A DNA stretch of 64,000 bases from contig NZ_CP027860.1 in NCBI RefSeq assembly GCF_003015185.1, forward strand, positions 4,516,501-4,580,500, given 5' to 3'. The stretch's first letter is position 1. Each line of letters starts with the position of its first letter. This document shows, one piece after another, positions 17,426-27,532 of the stretch. This stretch comes from Ahniella affigens. Its GTDB lineage: Bacteria > Pseudomonadota > Gammaproteobacteria > Xanthomonadales > Ahniellaceae. The notes below the pieces were generated by a model. It made no database searches and was not told the origin of the DNA. It saw only the letters and a program-made list of their open reading frames with translations. Made by a program: the position numbers and the translations under genes.

Positions 17426-19279
17426 ATGGCCGGTGAGTTCGAACCCCGCGACCAACAGTCTGAAATCAAGCAGCTGATCACCAAAGGCAAGGAACAAGGC
17501 TACTTGACCTATGCCGAAGTCAACGATCACCTGCCGGACGACGTGGTCGATCCGGAGCAGATCGAAGACATCATTGGCATGATCAATGACATGGGCATCG
17601 AAGTGCACGAAGTGGCACCCGATACCGAAACGCTGATTCTGCAGGAAACGCCGGCCGCCCAGGACGACGAGACGGCCACCGAAGAAGCCATCCAGGCGTT
17701 GTCGGCGGTCGAAGAGACTGGCCGCACCACCGACCCGGTCCGCATGTACATGCGCGAGATGGGCACGGTCGAACTGCTGACCCGCGAAGGCGAAATCGCA
17801 ATCGCGAAGCGCATCGAGGAAGGTCTGGCCCAAGTGCAGACGGCGCTGTCGCAATTCCCATGGACGATCAGCCTGCTGTTGGAGGAATACGCCTCGCACC
17901 TGGACGGCAAGAAGCGTATGAGCGAATTCCTGACGGGCTTCTATGATCTGGAAGCCGAGCAGGCCGCGATTACCGAGGAAATGCTCGAGTCCGAATCAGA
18001 AGTCGCTGCCGCGGAAGATGACAACGACAACGGTGACGGCGAAGAAGCCGGCCCTGGCGAGTCCGGTCCCGATCCGGCCGAAGTCAAGCGCCGCATGGAA
18101 CTGTTTGCCGATACCTACGAGAAATTCAAAGCCGGCCACAGCAAGGTTGGTGGCGAGGACAAGAAGGTCCAGAAGCTGAAGCAGCAGATCCAGGAAGAAT
18201 TCCTGAAGCTGAAGCTGCCATCGATCATGATCGACGGCATGGTCAAGCGCGTGCGGGAGCGCGTCAACGTGCTGCGTCATCACGAGCGCGTGATCCTCGA
18301 TATCGTCACGCGCCACGGCAAGATGCCGCGCAAGGACTTTTTGAAACTGTTCCCGGGCAAGGAAACGAATCTGCGCTGGATCGACAATGAGTCGCGCAAG
18401 GCCGTGAAGTGGGCCAGCACGCTGAAGACCTGCAAGGACGCCGTGGTCGCCGAGCAGGAAAAACTGATCGGCCATGAAGGCTTGCTGTTCCTGACGCTGC
18501 CGGAGATCAAAGAAATCCATCGCGCCATGTCGATTGGCGAAGCCAAGGCTCGCCGCGCGAAGAAGGAAATGGTCGAGGCCAACTTGCGTCTCGTGATCTC
18601 GATCGCGAAGAAGTACACGAACCGTGGTCTGCAGTTCCTCGATTTGATTCAGGAAGGCAACATTGGCCTGATGAAAGCGGTCGACAAATTCGAATACCGC
18701 CGCGGCTACAAGTTCTCGACGTACGCCACGTGGTGGATTCGCCAAGCCATCACCCGCTCGATTGCCGATCAGGCCCGCACCATCCGCATTCCGGTGCACA
18801 TGATCGAAACGATCAACAAGCTGAACCGCATCAGCCGTCAGATGCTGCAGGAGATGGGCCGTGAGCCGTCGCCTGAGGAATTGGCGAAGAAGATGGACAT
18901 GCCGGAAGACAAGATCCGCAAAGTCCTGAAGATCGCCAAGGAACCGATCTCGATGGAAACGCCAATCGGCGACGACGAGGACTCGCACCTCGGCGACTTC
19001 ATCGAAGACACCAATGTCGAATCGCCGGTCGATTCGGCCACGACCACCGGTCTGCAGGAAACCGTGCACGATGTGCTTGCCTCGCTGACGCCACGTGAGT
19101 CGAAGGTGCTGCGCATGCGCTTTGGTATCGACATGAACACCGACCATACGCTGGAAGAGGTCGGCAAGCAGTTTGACGTGACCCGCGAACGCATTCGCCA
19201 GATCGAAGCGAAGGCCTTGCGCAAACTGCGTCATCCAAGCCGGTCGGAACAACTGCGGTCGTTCCTCGACTTGGATTGA
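17426..19279 (+). CDS. rpoD: RNA polymerase primary sigma factor (sigma-70)
   Basis: The housekeeping sigma factor, 617 aa, with all regions: 1.1 (residues 1-80, [25 protein letters not shown]), 1.2 ([21 protein letters not shown]), an acidic non-conserved region rich in Glu/Asp, region 2 (about 380-450, including [19 protein letters not shown] and [19 protein letters not shown]), region 3, and region 4 with the helix-turn-helix [20 protein letters not shown]. The ATG at 17426 follows AAAGGAG. In E. coli rpoD sits behind rpsU-dnaG; here the upstream neighbour is an unrelated divergent gene. A strong terminator follows directly. Confidence 0.98.
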   Translation: MAGEFEPRDQQSEIKQLITKGKEQGYLTYAEVNDHLPDDVVDPEQIEDIIGMINDMGIEVHEVAPDTETLILQETPAAQDDETATEEAIQALSAVEETGRTTDPVRMYMREMGTVELLTREGEIAIAKRIEEGLAQVQTALSQFPWTISLLLEEYASHLDGKKRMSEFLTGFYDLEAEQAAITEEMLESESEVAAAEDDNDNGDGEEAGPGESGPDPAEVKRRMELFADTYEKFKAGHSKVGGEDKKVQKLKQQIQEEFLKLKLPSIMIDGMVKRVRERVNVLRHHERVILDIVTRHGKMPRKDFLKLFPGKETNLRWIDNESRKAVKWASTLKTCKDAVVAEQEKLIGHEGLLFLTLPEIKEIHRAMSIGEAKARRAKKEMVEANLRLVISIAKKYTNRGLQFLDLIQEGNIGLMKAVDKFEYRRGYKFSTYATWWIRQAITRSIADQARTIRIPVHMIETINKLNRISRQMLQEMGREPSPEELAKKMDMPEDKIRKVLKIAKEPISMETPIGDDEDSHLGDFIEDTNVESPVDSATTTGLQETVHDVLASLTPRESKVLRMRFGIDMNTDHTLEEVGKQFDVTRERIRQIEAKALRKLRHPSRSEQLRSFLDLD

Positions 19280-19301
19280 TGGTTTGCGCTTGATGTCGAA
19301 A

Positions 19302-19326
19302 AACCCGCCTGCGTGGCGGGTTTTTT
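19302..19326 (+). terminator. Rho-independent terminator of rpoD
   Basis: The stem AACCCGCC/GGCGGGTT with a 5-nt loop is followed by a run of six T. It begins 22 bp after the rpoD stop codon. Confidence 0.92.
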
Positions 19327-19391
19327 GTTGCTTTCGTTTGGGTGGCAAGTCGCGAGATTGCCCCAGCGCTTACTTGCCATAAGCGCCGACG

Positions 19392-20741
19392 TCAATTCGT
19401 CCCCGCGGGCAACACCAGACTCACGGCCATTCCACCTCCGTCGCGCAAACTGAGGCTGATATGCCCGCCGTGCGCCTCGACAATCTCGCGTGCCAACGCG
19501 AGGCCCAAGCCGGTGCCGCCACGCTTCGTCGAATAGAACGGCATCAGCGCCTGCGCCATCACGGTCTCGGTCATGCCCGGCCCGCGGTCGAGCACGTCAA
19601 TCCGCACGCCGTCGGCGAGTTCAGTCAACTCCAGCGCCACTGACTCGGCGGCGCTGCCCGATTCATGGGCGTTCTTCAGCAAGTTGATCAGTGCCTGCTC
19701 CAACTGCCCTGCATCAAACAACCCAGGTCGACTCGGGAACCGCGTCGGCATTTGAAAGCGCACTTGGGCCGAAAGCTGCTGGACAAATTCCGGCCATTCC
19801 ACTGCCGATTTGATCGGCGTCGGCAACTTGGCAAACGTGGCGTAGCCGCGTATGAACTGATCCAGATGCTGCGCGCGCTGCCCGATGGCCTGGAAGACCT
19901 CGGGCAAGCGGTCCAGTTGCTGTCGACGAACCAACTCACTGCCGGTATGGGTCAGCGACGCGATGGGTGCCAGCGAATTGTTGAGCTCATGGCTGATGAC
20001 GCGGATGACCCGCTTCCAAACACTCACCTCCTGACGCCTGAGCTCCTGGGTGAGCTGGCGAATCAGGTACAGCTCATGCGGACGCGAGTTCAGCGCAAAA
20101 CGCTTGCGTGCCAGATGGTAGATTTCCTCGGCGTCTTCGCGACCGACGGTAAACAGGCCATTGCCGCCCCGTTCGATGGCCTGCCTGAGTGCTGGCTCGG
20201 CGCGGGCCAGCAATTCGTCCAGATGCTCGCCTTCGAGTTTGCGACCGTCACCGAGCAACCGACGCGCCGCGAGATTGGAGAACACCACCGGATAGCGGCT
20301 CGCGCCATCCAGCCGCACCTCGGCCACCAGCAGCATCGCCACGGGCGTGTGCTGCAGCATGGTGTCGAGCAACAACTCGCGCTGCGCCAGTGATTGTCGC
20401 TGGTCGCGCAACACATCGGCCAGCGCGTTGTGGCTCGCGACCAGTTCGGCCAGCTCATCGACCCGGTCAAAGCGCAGGCCGAAGCTGAAGTCGTTGTCAC
20501 GAAAGCTCGCGACCGAGCCGCTCAGCGCTCGGAACAAGCTGAGAATCGGGCCGATCCACCAGCGCATCAGCAAGATGCCCCAGAGCAGTGCGAAGAGGCT
20601 GCCACCGGCGAATTGCAGCCAGGGCGACTGTAGTTTTGGCCCGACAAAGGCCACCAGCGCAATGGGGGGCAACACCGACAACAACAAAATACCGAGTAGC
20701 TGCCCGGCGATCGAAAACGGGGCGCGCGGCTTACTTGGCAC
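19392..20741 (-). CDS. Sensor histidine kinase (NtrY-like)
   Basis: About 449 aa. Two N-terminal membrane helices (about 12-60) and a HAMP/PAS-like linker precede the phosphoacceptor segment VISHELNNSLAPI and the ATPase domain with LLKNAHES (N box), LDRGPGM (G1) and GGTGLGLAL (G2). The GTG at 20741 overlaps the end of the response-regulator gene by 11 bp, consistent with translational coupling; the longer frame start at 20816 lies well inside that gene. The kinase would phosphorylate the adjacent NtrC-type regulator. The signal it senses is not evident. Confidence 0.92.
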   Translation of the reverse strand: MPSKPRAPFSIAGQLLGILLLSVLPPIALVAFVGPKLQSPWLQFAGGSLFALLWGILLMRWWIGPILSLFRALSGSVASFRDNDFSFGLRFDRVDELAELVASHNALADVLRDQRQSLAQRELLLDTMLQHTPVAMLLVAEVRLDGASRYPVVFSNLAARRLLGDGRKLEGEHLDELLARAEPALRQAIERGGNGLFTVGREDAEEIYHLARKRFALNSRPHELYLIRQLTQELRRQEVSVWKRVIRVISHELNNSLAPIASLTHTGSELVRRQQLDRLPEVFQAIGQRAQHLDQFIRGYATFAKLPTPIKSAVEWPEFVQQLSAQVRFQMPTRFPSRPGLFDAGQLEQALINLLKNAHESGSAAESVALELTELADGVRIDVLDRGPGMTETVMAQALMPFYSTKRGGTGLGLALAREIVEAHGGHISLSLRDGGGMAVSLVLPAGTN

Positions 20742-22071
20742 GTGGAATGCCGAAGCGATCCATCCGCCGATACAACGCCTGGCGGGACAATCCGAGTTCG
20801 GCAGCGGCCTGCGCAATCACGCCATGAGCGCGCTGGATGGCGGCCTCAATACTTTCACGATCAAGTTCGATTTCCTCGCCAGGTGTACGCGCACCCAGGT
20901 CGCGCAGCCCCAGATCCACCGCCTGCACCGTGTCGCCCTGGGTCAACAGGCCAGCGCGCGCCATGACGTTCTTCAGTTCGCGCACGTTGCCCGGCCAACT
21001 GTATTGTTTCAGCGCGTGGATGGCTCCCTCGGCCAACTGCTTGCCGGGACCCAAGAAACTCCGGGCCAGCGGCAGAATGTCACGTGGCCGATCGGCCAGC
21101 GGTGGCAGTCGGAGTTCGAGCACATTCAGACGGTAGTACAAATCTTCGCGAAAGCTGCCCTGCCGGATCATTGCCGGCAGGTCGGCATTGGTCGCCGAGA
21201 TCACACGCACTTTGACCTGGCGCTCGCGGTTGGAACCGAGGCGCGCGAAACGGCCAGTTTCCAGCACGCGGAGCAGCTTCATTTGTCCAGGGCCCGGCAG
21301 ATTGCCGATTTCATCGAGAAACAGTGTGCCGCCATCGGCGGCCTCGAACTTGCCCTCCCGCGCTTTGTTGGCGCCGGTGTAGGCCCCCGCCTCGGCGCCG
21401 AAGAGCTCGGCTTCGATCAGATCAGCCGGCAAGGCCCCGCAATTCAAAGTGACAAATGGCCCGTTACGCACCAGCGAGTTTGCGCGCACGATTTCCGCAA
21501 TGCGTTCTTTGCCAGCACCGTTCGGGCCGGTAATGAGGATCGGCAGGTCCGAGCGCGCCACCTGGGTCGCCAACGTCAGCACGCGTTCGGTCGCCGGATC
21601 ATCGTAGACGAATCCACAGAGGTCTGATCGCTGCGCCAATGACTCGCGCTCGCGGCGCTCACGAACCCGCACCTGCTGCAGCTGCCGATTGGCCTGACCG
21701 AGTTCGAGCAGATTCGCAATGCTGGCTACGAGCTTATGATCGTCCCAAGGTTTGGCCAGGTAATCGCACGCGCCCGCTTTGACCAACTCGACCGCGCTGT
21801 GCAAATGCGTCCAGGCCGTCATCAGGATGACCGGCAAGTCCGGGTAACGGGCGCGAATATCGCGGAACAAGGCCACGCCCTCTTCACCCGACGTGGTATC
21901 GGCCGTGAAGTTCATGTCCTGCACCACCAAGTCGACGTGCTGGCTGGCCAACATGGTCAAGCCCTGCTCCGGACTTTCGGCATGCAGGGTGCGCCAGCCT
22001 TCAAGCGAAAACAGCAAGTCCAATGCCTGCGCGACGCCGGCGTTGTCGTCGATGACCAGAATCAGAGACAT
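20731..22071 (-). CDS. NtrC-family sigma-54 response regulator
   Basis: A 446-aa regulator: receiver domain (acidic pair D8-D9, phosphoacceptor Asp52 in VVQDMNF, Lys107 in YLAKPW), AAA+ domain with Walker A GPNGAGKE (about 182-189, an unusual form of GESGTGKE), GAYTGA in the sigma-54 contact loop, Walker B GTLFLDEIGNLP, and a FIS-type helix-turn-helix at the C-terminus (AAELGLSRQALYRRMDRF). It should activate sigma-54 promoters once phosphorylated by the kinase encoded by the overlapping downstream gene. The next upstream gene on this strand, a cyclic-di-GMP protein, ends 5 bp before its start, so the three may form one transcript. Confidence 0.95.
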   Translation of the reverse strand: MSLILVIDDNAGVAQALDLLFSLEGWRTLHAESPEQGLTMLASQHVDLVVQDMNFTADTTSGEEGVALFRDIRARYPDLPVILMTAWTHLHSAVELVKAGACDYLAKPWDDHKLVASIANLLELGQANRQLQQVRVRERRERESLAQRSDLCGFVYDDPATERVLTLATQVARSDLPILITGPNGAGKERIAEIVRANSLVRNGPFVTLNCGALPADLIEAELFGAEAGAYTGANKAREGKFEAADGGTLFLDEIGNLPGPGQMKLLRVLETGRFARLGSNRERQVKVRVISATNADLPAMIRQGSFREDLYYRLNVLELRLPPLADRPRDILPLARSFLGPGKQLAEGAIHALKQYSWPGNVRELKNVMARAGLLTQGDTVQAVDLGLRDLGARTPGEEIELDRESIEAAIQRAHGVIAQAAAELGLSRQALYRRMDRFGIPRAK

Positions 22072-22076
22072 GTTGG

Positions 22077-24035
22077 TCAGAGCAGAGATTGCGCGAGGAC
22101 TTGGTCGATCGGTCGCGGCTTGGCGTACAGGAACCCTTGCCCTTGCGTGCAGCCGAGGGCGAGCAGCGCGTCACGTTGACCTTCGCTTTCGATGCCTTCG
22201 GCGATCACTTCCACGCCGAGCGACTGCGCGAGCGACAGGACCGCTTCCACCACCGCTTGCGAGCCACCGGAGTCAGTATCGGTCTGTGTGAGCCCGTTGA
22301 CGAACGAGCGATCGATCTTCAGAGCGTGGATCGGGAACTGATGCAAGTAGGAGAGCGACGAATAGCCCGTGCCAAAATCGTCCAGCAGTGCCACCAGGCC
22401 ACCATCGCGAAGCTCTTCGAGCATGACCCGCGCACGCGCTGGGTCGTGGAGCAACGATCCCTCGGTGATCTCCAGGCGCAAGCGGTCGGTTGGCACCTCG
22501 TGCTGGGCAACCAGGGTCAGCAGCTTGTTGGCCAATTGCGGATCGCGGAAATGGCGCGGCGACAAGTTGATGCTGACATAGCACTCTTCGGGCATGCGCT
22601 TCAGATCTTCAAAGACGATCTCGTAAAGCTCCATGTCGATCGCTTCAGCCAAGCCGACTTCCTCCGCCACGCTCAGAAACTCATGCGGCGCCAAAAAGCC
22701 CCGCTGCGGGTGTTTCCAGCGCAAGAGCGCCTCGTAGCCGAGTTTGCCACCATCGCGCAGATCGACAATCGGCTGATAGAACGGCACGAACTCGTTCTTG
22801 CCCACGGCCCGGCGCAGCTCGTTTTCCAGATCGAGCAGTTTCATGGCCTGCTCAAGCAAGGTCTCGTCGAATACTTCGAAGCGCTTGCGGCCGCGCGATT
22901 TCGCGCGGTACATCGCCGCATCGGCGTCGCGCAGCAGTTCGTCCGGCTTACGATAGCGCGGATGACTGAGCGCGATGCCCACGCTGGTCGACGTGAACAG
23001 TTCCTTGCCCTCGGCATAGACCGGCTGGGCGAATGCGGCGATCAGGCGGTTGGCGACCACAGCCGCATCGGAGGCGGTGTAGACGCCGGGCAGCAGCACT
23101 GCGAATTCGTCGCCGCCCATGCGGGCAACCGTATCCACTTCGCGCACGCCCCGGCTGATCCGGCGCGACGCCTCGATCAGCAGCGCGTCGCCAATGGCAT
23201 GCCCCATGCTGTCGTTGATGACCTTGAAGCGATCCAGGTCGAGATACAGCACGGCGAAGCTCTGCGAATTGTCGCGCCGATACCGGGCGAGCGACTGCTC
23301 CAGGCGATCGAGGATCAGGACTCGGTTCGGCAGCCCCGTCAGCGCGTCGTGCAGCGCGTCGTATTTGAGTTTTTCCTCAATGCGCTCGCGTTCCTGCATT
23401 TGCCGACGCAGTTCGTTGTTGGTTTCGCCCAATTCGCGCGTGCGCTCAGACACGCGCCGCTCGAGTTCGGCCGACACCAGCTTGATGGAATCCTGGGCGC
23501 GGCGACGCGCCAGCGCCAGAACCATCTGATGCGCGGCAAAGCGCAGGAGCATCAAATCCTGGGTTTTGCTCGCCAGTTCGGTGTTGAATCCAAACAGCGC
23601 CGCGATGCCGATCAGGCCATTTTCATCGCGCAAACCAGCGACCAGCGCATTGGTCGCCAGCGGCAGGCCGCTGAGGTCTAACCCTTGCGTCATCTCGTAA
23701 AGGTCTTCGCCCCGCAGCGCCAAGTAGTGGCCGCGAATCGCAAACCGCGATACCAGTTGCTTGGTCAGCGCCCGGGTCAGGCGCTGCGCCTTCAGCGCGT
23801 CAGTGCCGCCACTGTGCGGAAAGCTGACATCGTCGCGGGCGGCGTTGAACAGGGCGACTGCCCAGCCATCGCAGCCCATGCCCTCGGTGATACGGCGGTC
23901 CAGCAGCCCAAATACATCGAGCGGATGCTGGGAAGTGGCCGTGGCTTCGGCCAGACTCAGCCAGGATTGCAGCATGGCCAGCGCTTCGGCATTGCTGCGC
24001 GCCTGCAGGGCCTGGGTTTGTGGATCGGTCGCCAT
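22077..24035 (-). CDS. GAF-GGDEF-EAL cyclic-di-GMP protein
   Basis: A 652-aa protein with an N-terminal GAF-like sensor region (about 1-190), a coiled-coil linker, a GGDEF domain with an intact active site (MGGDEFAVLL near residue 306) and an EAL domain (EALLRW near 435, then EITEGSL, DDFGTGYSSLSYL, KIDRSF and AEGIE). Both catalytic centres look intact, so it could make or degrade cyclic di-GMP. There is no membrane segment, so it is cytoplasmic. It ends 5 bp before the start of the NtrC-type regulator gene, suggesting a common transcript and a link between that two-component system and cyclic-di-GMP. Confidence 0.95.
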   Translation of the reverse strand: MATDPQTQALQARSNAEALAMLQSWLSLAEATATSQHPLDVFGLLDRRITEGMGCDGWAVALFNAARDDVSFPHSGGTDALKAQRLTRALTKQLVSRFAIRGHYLALRGEDLYEMTQGLDLSGLPLATNALVAGLRDENGLIGIAALFGFNTELASKTQDLMLLRFAAHQMVLALARRRAQDSIKLVSAELERRVSERTRELGETNNELRRQMQERERIEEKLKYDALHDALTGLPNRVLILDRLEQSLARYRRDNSQSFAVLYLDLDRFKVINDSMGHAIGDALLIEASRRISRGVREVDTVARMGGDEFAVLLPGVYTASDAAVVANRLIAAFAQPVYAEGKELFTSTSVGIALSHPRYRKPDELLRDADAAMYRAKSRGRKRFEVFDETLLEQAMKLLDLENELRRAVGKNEFVPFYQPIVDLRDGGKLGYEALLRWKHPQRGFLAPHEFLSVAEEVGLAEAIDMELYEIVFEDLKRMPEECYVSINLSPRHFRDPQLANKLLTLVAQHEVPTDRLRLEITEGSLLHDPARARVMLEELRDGGLVALLDDFGTGYSSLSYLHQFPIHALKIDRSFVNGLTQTDTDSGGSQAVVEAVLSLAQSLGVEVIAEGIESEGQRDALLALGCTQGQGFLYAKPRPIDQVLAQSLL

Positions 24036-24380
24036 TCCAAAAGTCTACCAGTTTGTTGAGTCAGGACTGCGGAGGCCAAGCGCGACAAACCGTGTCGGCT
24101 GCTGCACCGAAGTCGTCCCATAGGTGGCCATCCCCAAGGGAAGGTCAGCGCCTGTCCGGATCAATTCAGGCGCCAACTTGGCTGATCTGGCACGAACCGG
24201 ATTAGCCTGACGTGAAACAACGACTGGCGTCATTGCGCACGGCTTGGCGGGCAGTTGTACAACAGCGTAGCAACCAAAACCCGGGCCGGGCACACAAATC
24301 GGGGGGCCTGAGGGATTTCCCCTGGCCGTCAGCCAGTGCGCACGGGTTCCGTGCACGCCCGCAGGCGCTCGCGTCCGCCG
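24036..24380. other. Intergenic region between two GGDEF-EAL genes
   Basis: This 345-bp gap must contain the promoter for the operon that starts at 24035. I see a short hairpin (GTGC..GCAC type) near 24336-24356 and nothing else; no cyclic-di-GMP riboswitch consensus is visible. Confidence 0.4.
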
Positions 24381-27300
24381 TCAACCGTTCGACGCCGCCG
24401 CTTGCTGAAACCGGGAGAGCGGCTGCGGGTGTGCATACCAGAATCCCTGTCCCATTGAGCACCCCAGTTCCCGTAACGCATCCCGCTGTTCTTCTTTCTC
24501 AATGCCCTCGGCAATGACTTTGACGCCGAGCGTGCCAGCCAGCGCGAGAATCGCGCGCACCACGGCGACGTTGCCACCGCTGCCACCGGGCTTCAGGTCG
24601 CGCACAAAGCTCTTGTCGATCTTCAGCGCATCCATCGGGAACTGGTGCAGGTACGACAGGGAGGAGTAGCCAGTGCCGAAATCATCCAACAGCGCGTGCA
24701 GACCCCGGTCGCGCATCTGATTCAGGGTATGGCGGATCTGCTCGGGATTTTCGAGCAGCGCGCCTTCCGTGACCTCCACCCGGACTTGCTCGGGCTTCAC
24801 CCGGTTGAGTTCCAGCAAGCGGAAGAATTCCTCGTGCCAGTGCGGGTCGCGCAAATGCCTGGCCGATACATTGACGCTGACATAGCGCCCCATGACCGCG
24901 AGCCTTGGCACCGCCCGCATGGCCTGCTCAAACAGCTGCCAGTCGATGATTTCGGCACTGCCGTTGTCCTCGGCGACCGACAGAAAGTCAGAGGGCAACA
25001 AGAGCCCGCGATCCGGGTGGTTCCAGCGCAGCAGCGCCTCGTACCCGACGATGCGATCATGATCGATATCGATGATCGGCTGGAAGAACGGCTCGAACTC
25101 GCTGCGTGCAATGGCGCGTCGGAGATCACTCTCCAGTGTCAGCAGGTTGAGCGCCTCCTGATGCAGGGTTTCGTCGAACACCTCGAACCGCTGCCGGCCC
25201 TTGGCCTTGGCGCGATACATCGCGACGTCGGCATCGCGCAACAGCTCTTCCGGCGCATTGTAACGGGACTCCCCCATCGCGATGCCGATGCTCGCTGACG
25301 TGAACAGTTCCTTGCCCGCCACGCGGATCGGTTCGTTGAGCGCCGTGATCACCCGGCGCGCGACACGCCGCGTATCTTCAATGTCGCTGACATCCTCAAT
25401 CAATATTGCGAACTCATCGCCGCCCAGGCGCGCGACCGTGTCGGGTTCACGTACGCAAGCCTGCAGTCGGCGGCTCGCCTCCTTCAACAACTCGTCGCCA
25501 ATCAAATGCCCGACCGAGTCGTTGATCACCTTGAAGCGATCGAGATCGAGAAACAGTACGGCAAAGTGGCGGCGCACGTCACGCCGCAGGCGGTTCAGAC
25601 ACTGGCTCATGCGGTCAAGCAGCAGCGAGCGGTTTGGCAACCCGGTCAGCGCATCGTGCAGGGCTTCGTGCTTCAGCCGCATTTCGATCTGCTGCCGGAC
25701 CTTGATCTGGTCCCGGAGTTGCAGGTTGCTTTCGGCCAGCTCGCGCGTGCGCTCCTCGACGCGCTTCTCGAGCTCCTCCTTGGCGGCGCGAATCGCGTCC
25801 TGCGCTCGCTTGCGCTCGATCGCCAAGGCAATGTGATTCGCGACGAATGTCAGCACTTCCTGATCGGTCGCGTCATAGACGACCTCGGGCGAATAGCTCT
25901 GCACAGCCATGACGCCGAGTGGGCCGGTTTCGCCTCGCAGCGGCACGCCGAGCCAGCATACCGATGGCGAACCCACCGTCTTGACAACACCCCGCTCGTT
26001 CAATTGATCGAGTTGCTCGCGATCGGCGAGCAGCGGTTTCTGCGTTCGGAGCACATGATCCGTGAGGCTGAGGCCAGGGCGCCGCGATTCAAACCGGGCG
26101 GACGGATCGCGCTCATCCACCGCATAGGGAAACACGATCCACTCGCCCTCGAGCAACGCAATGAAGAAATTCTTCGCATACAGCAACTCGCCCACAACGC
26201 CATGCACCGCGGTGTAGAACTGGTCGATCGTTTCGGTACTGCTCGTGAGTTCGGCAATCCGTTGGAACGCCGCCTGCAAGCGCTCACGACGCTTGCGCAC
26301 CTCGATCTGCTCGACCAGTTCGCGCGTGCGCTCCTCCACGCGGCGCTCCAACTCGGCATGCGCTTGCTTCCGCTGCACCGCCGTCAGCACATGCTGTCCC
26401 ACATAGCTCAGCAGTGCGCGATCAGTCTCGGTATAGCGTACCGACGCATCGTAGCTCTGCACCACCAAGGCGCCGCAGACCACGCCAGATGTGATCAATG
26501 GGATACCCAGCCAATCTTCGGCGTCGGGCCCGAATGACGCATCGCGGGTCACGCCCAGCAGGTTGCGAATCGTCATGGATGGCCCCATCAGGGGCTTGCC
26601 ATGTCGCATCAGCGCCAGCGTCAAACTGTTCTTCAGGTCGTCTTCGGTAAACGCCTGATCAGGCAGCGTGGGATCGGGGTCCACGCTGTCGGCAAAATAG
26701 ATGAAGCGGAAGATTCGGAGATCCCGATCGAACAGGCCGATATAGAAATTCTCGGCATAGGTCAGATCACCAATGATCTCGTGGATGCCAGAGAGCATAT
26801 CCGGCATTTCCATGTCACTGCTCGCCAAGTCGGCAATGGCGTACAACGCGCGCTGGATCCGTTCGGCGGTTTCCAATCGATCGACTGCCTGCTTGAGCCG
26901 GGAAGTCTGCAGCAGCTCTTGTGCCCGGGCCGCAATCAGATTCAGGGTATCGGCCGCCAATTCGGCGCCACTGGTCGATTGTTTCAGGCACAACACGGCG
27001 CGCGCCGAGGTACCGCTGCCGGCAATGATCGGCAATGCCAGTTCGACCCCGTCGGGGGTGAGTTTGCTCGCGCTCCGGCCCTGATCCCAGGCTTGTTCGA
27101 ACAGCTCGACGGCAACAATGGTCCGCTCGCCAAGCGCGACCGGCGCACTCTGCCTTGGACTTGGTCCGGACGCGCTGAACCCCTCCGACCAGTGCAACTG
27201 CGTGGCGGTCGCCTGCAGCGCTTCCCGAGCATATTGGTGGAGGCAATCGGCAAGCGCCGGCAACGTTTGGGCGTGCAACAACTCGAGCGCCAGGGCACGC

Positions 27301-27488
27301 CCATCCGCCTGGGCGCGAATAGGGCCCCCGGAGCTTCGGTCAGCAAATGGCGCCGGTTGGATCACGTGCCGAGTCTGCACCGATGCGGCCTTGCAGGCAA
27401 TGGTTGGCAAGGGTGGTGTCGGACCGGAATCGACGCGCCGGTGGGCAGTGCGCCTTGTGATCGACACGAAATGTCCCAATCGTTGCAC
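24381..27488 (-). CDS. Tandem-GAF GGDEF-EAL cyclic-di-GMP protein
   Basis: About 1035 aa: a variable N-terminal sensor, two GAF-like modules each ending in a parallel coiled coil (ERRVEERTRELVEQIEVRKR and EKRVEERTRELAESNLQLRD), a GGDEF domain (LGGDEFAILI near 690) and an EAL domain (EALLRW near 815, EVTEGALL, DDFGTGYSSLSYL, KIDKSF). Both catalytic motifs are intact. The open frame starts at a GTG only 44 bp from the divergent gene at 27533, leaving little promoter space; a start at the GTG at 27380 is possible. It is closely related in its GGDEF-EAL half to the neighbouring 652-aa protein, so the pair may be paralogues. Confidence 0.93.
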   Translation of the reverse strand: MQRLGHFVSITRRTAHRRVDSGPTPPLPTIACKAASVQTRHVIQPAPFADRSSGGPIRAQADGRALALELLHAQTLPALADCLHQYAREALQATATQLHWSEGFSASGPSPRQSAPVALGERTIVAVELFEQAWDQGRSASKLTPDGVELALPIIAGSGTSARAVLCLKQSTSGAELAADTLNLIAARAQELLQTSRLKQAVDRLETAERIQRALYAIADLASSDMEMPDMLSGIHEIIGDLTYAENFYIGLFDRDLRIFRFIYFADSVDPDPTLPDQAFTEDDLKNSLTLALMRHGKPLMGPSMTIRNLLGVTRDASFGPDAEDWLGIPLITSGVVCGALVVQSYDASVRYTETDRALLSYVGQHVLTAVQRKQAHAELERRVEERTRELVEQIEVRKRRERLQAAFQRIAELTSSTETIDQFYTAVHGVVGELLYAKNFFIALLEGEWIVFPYAVDERDPSARFESRRPGLSLTDHVLRTQKPLLADREQLDQLNERGVVKTVGSPSVCWLGVPLRGETGPLGVMAVQSYSPEVVYDATDQEVLTFVANHIALAIERKRAQDAIRAAKEELEKRVEERTRELAESNLQLRDQIKVRQQIEMRLKHEALHDALTGLPNRSLLLDRMSQCLNRLRRDVRRHFAVLFLDLDRFKVINDSVGHLIGDELLKEASRRLQACVREPDTVARLGGDEFAILIEDVSDIEDTRRVARRVITALNEPIRVAGKELFTSASIGIAMGESRYNAPEELLRDADVAMYRAKAKGRQRFEVFDETLHQEALNLLTLESDLRRAIARSEFEPFFQPIIDIDHDRIVGYEALLRWNHPDRGLLLPSDFLSVAEDNGSAEIIDWQLFEQAMRAVPRLAVMGRYVSVNVSARHLRDPHWHEEFFRLLELNRVKPEQVRVEVTEGALLENPEQIRHTLNQMRDRGLHALLDDFGTGYSSLSYLHQFPMDALKIDKSFVRDLKPGGSGGNVAVVRAILALAGTLGVKVIAEGIEKEEQRDALRELGCSMGQGFWYAHPQPLSRFQQAAASNG

Positions 27489-27532
27489 CGGTTTCGTACC
27501 CCCAGATACCTACCCGAGACGGAAACGCAAAA

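Noticed and set aside
17996-19348. Minus-strand open frame of 450 codons opposite rpoD
   Set aside because: Antisense to a clear rpoD; composition (Phe/His/Arg/Gln-rich) is typical of a shadow frame.
20347-23681. Plus-strand open frames of 426 and 530 codons opposite the two-component and GGDEF-EAL genes
   Set aside because: Both are antisense to well-supported domain proteins and have no motif of their own.
24036-24380. A cyclic-di-GMP riboswitch before the GGDEF-EAL genes
   Set aside because: I looked for the conserved GEMM segments on the minus strand and did not see them.
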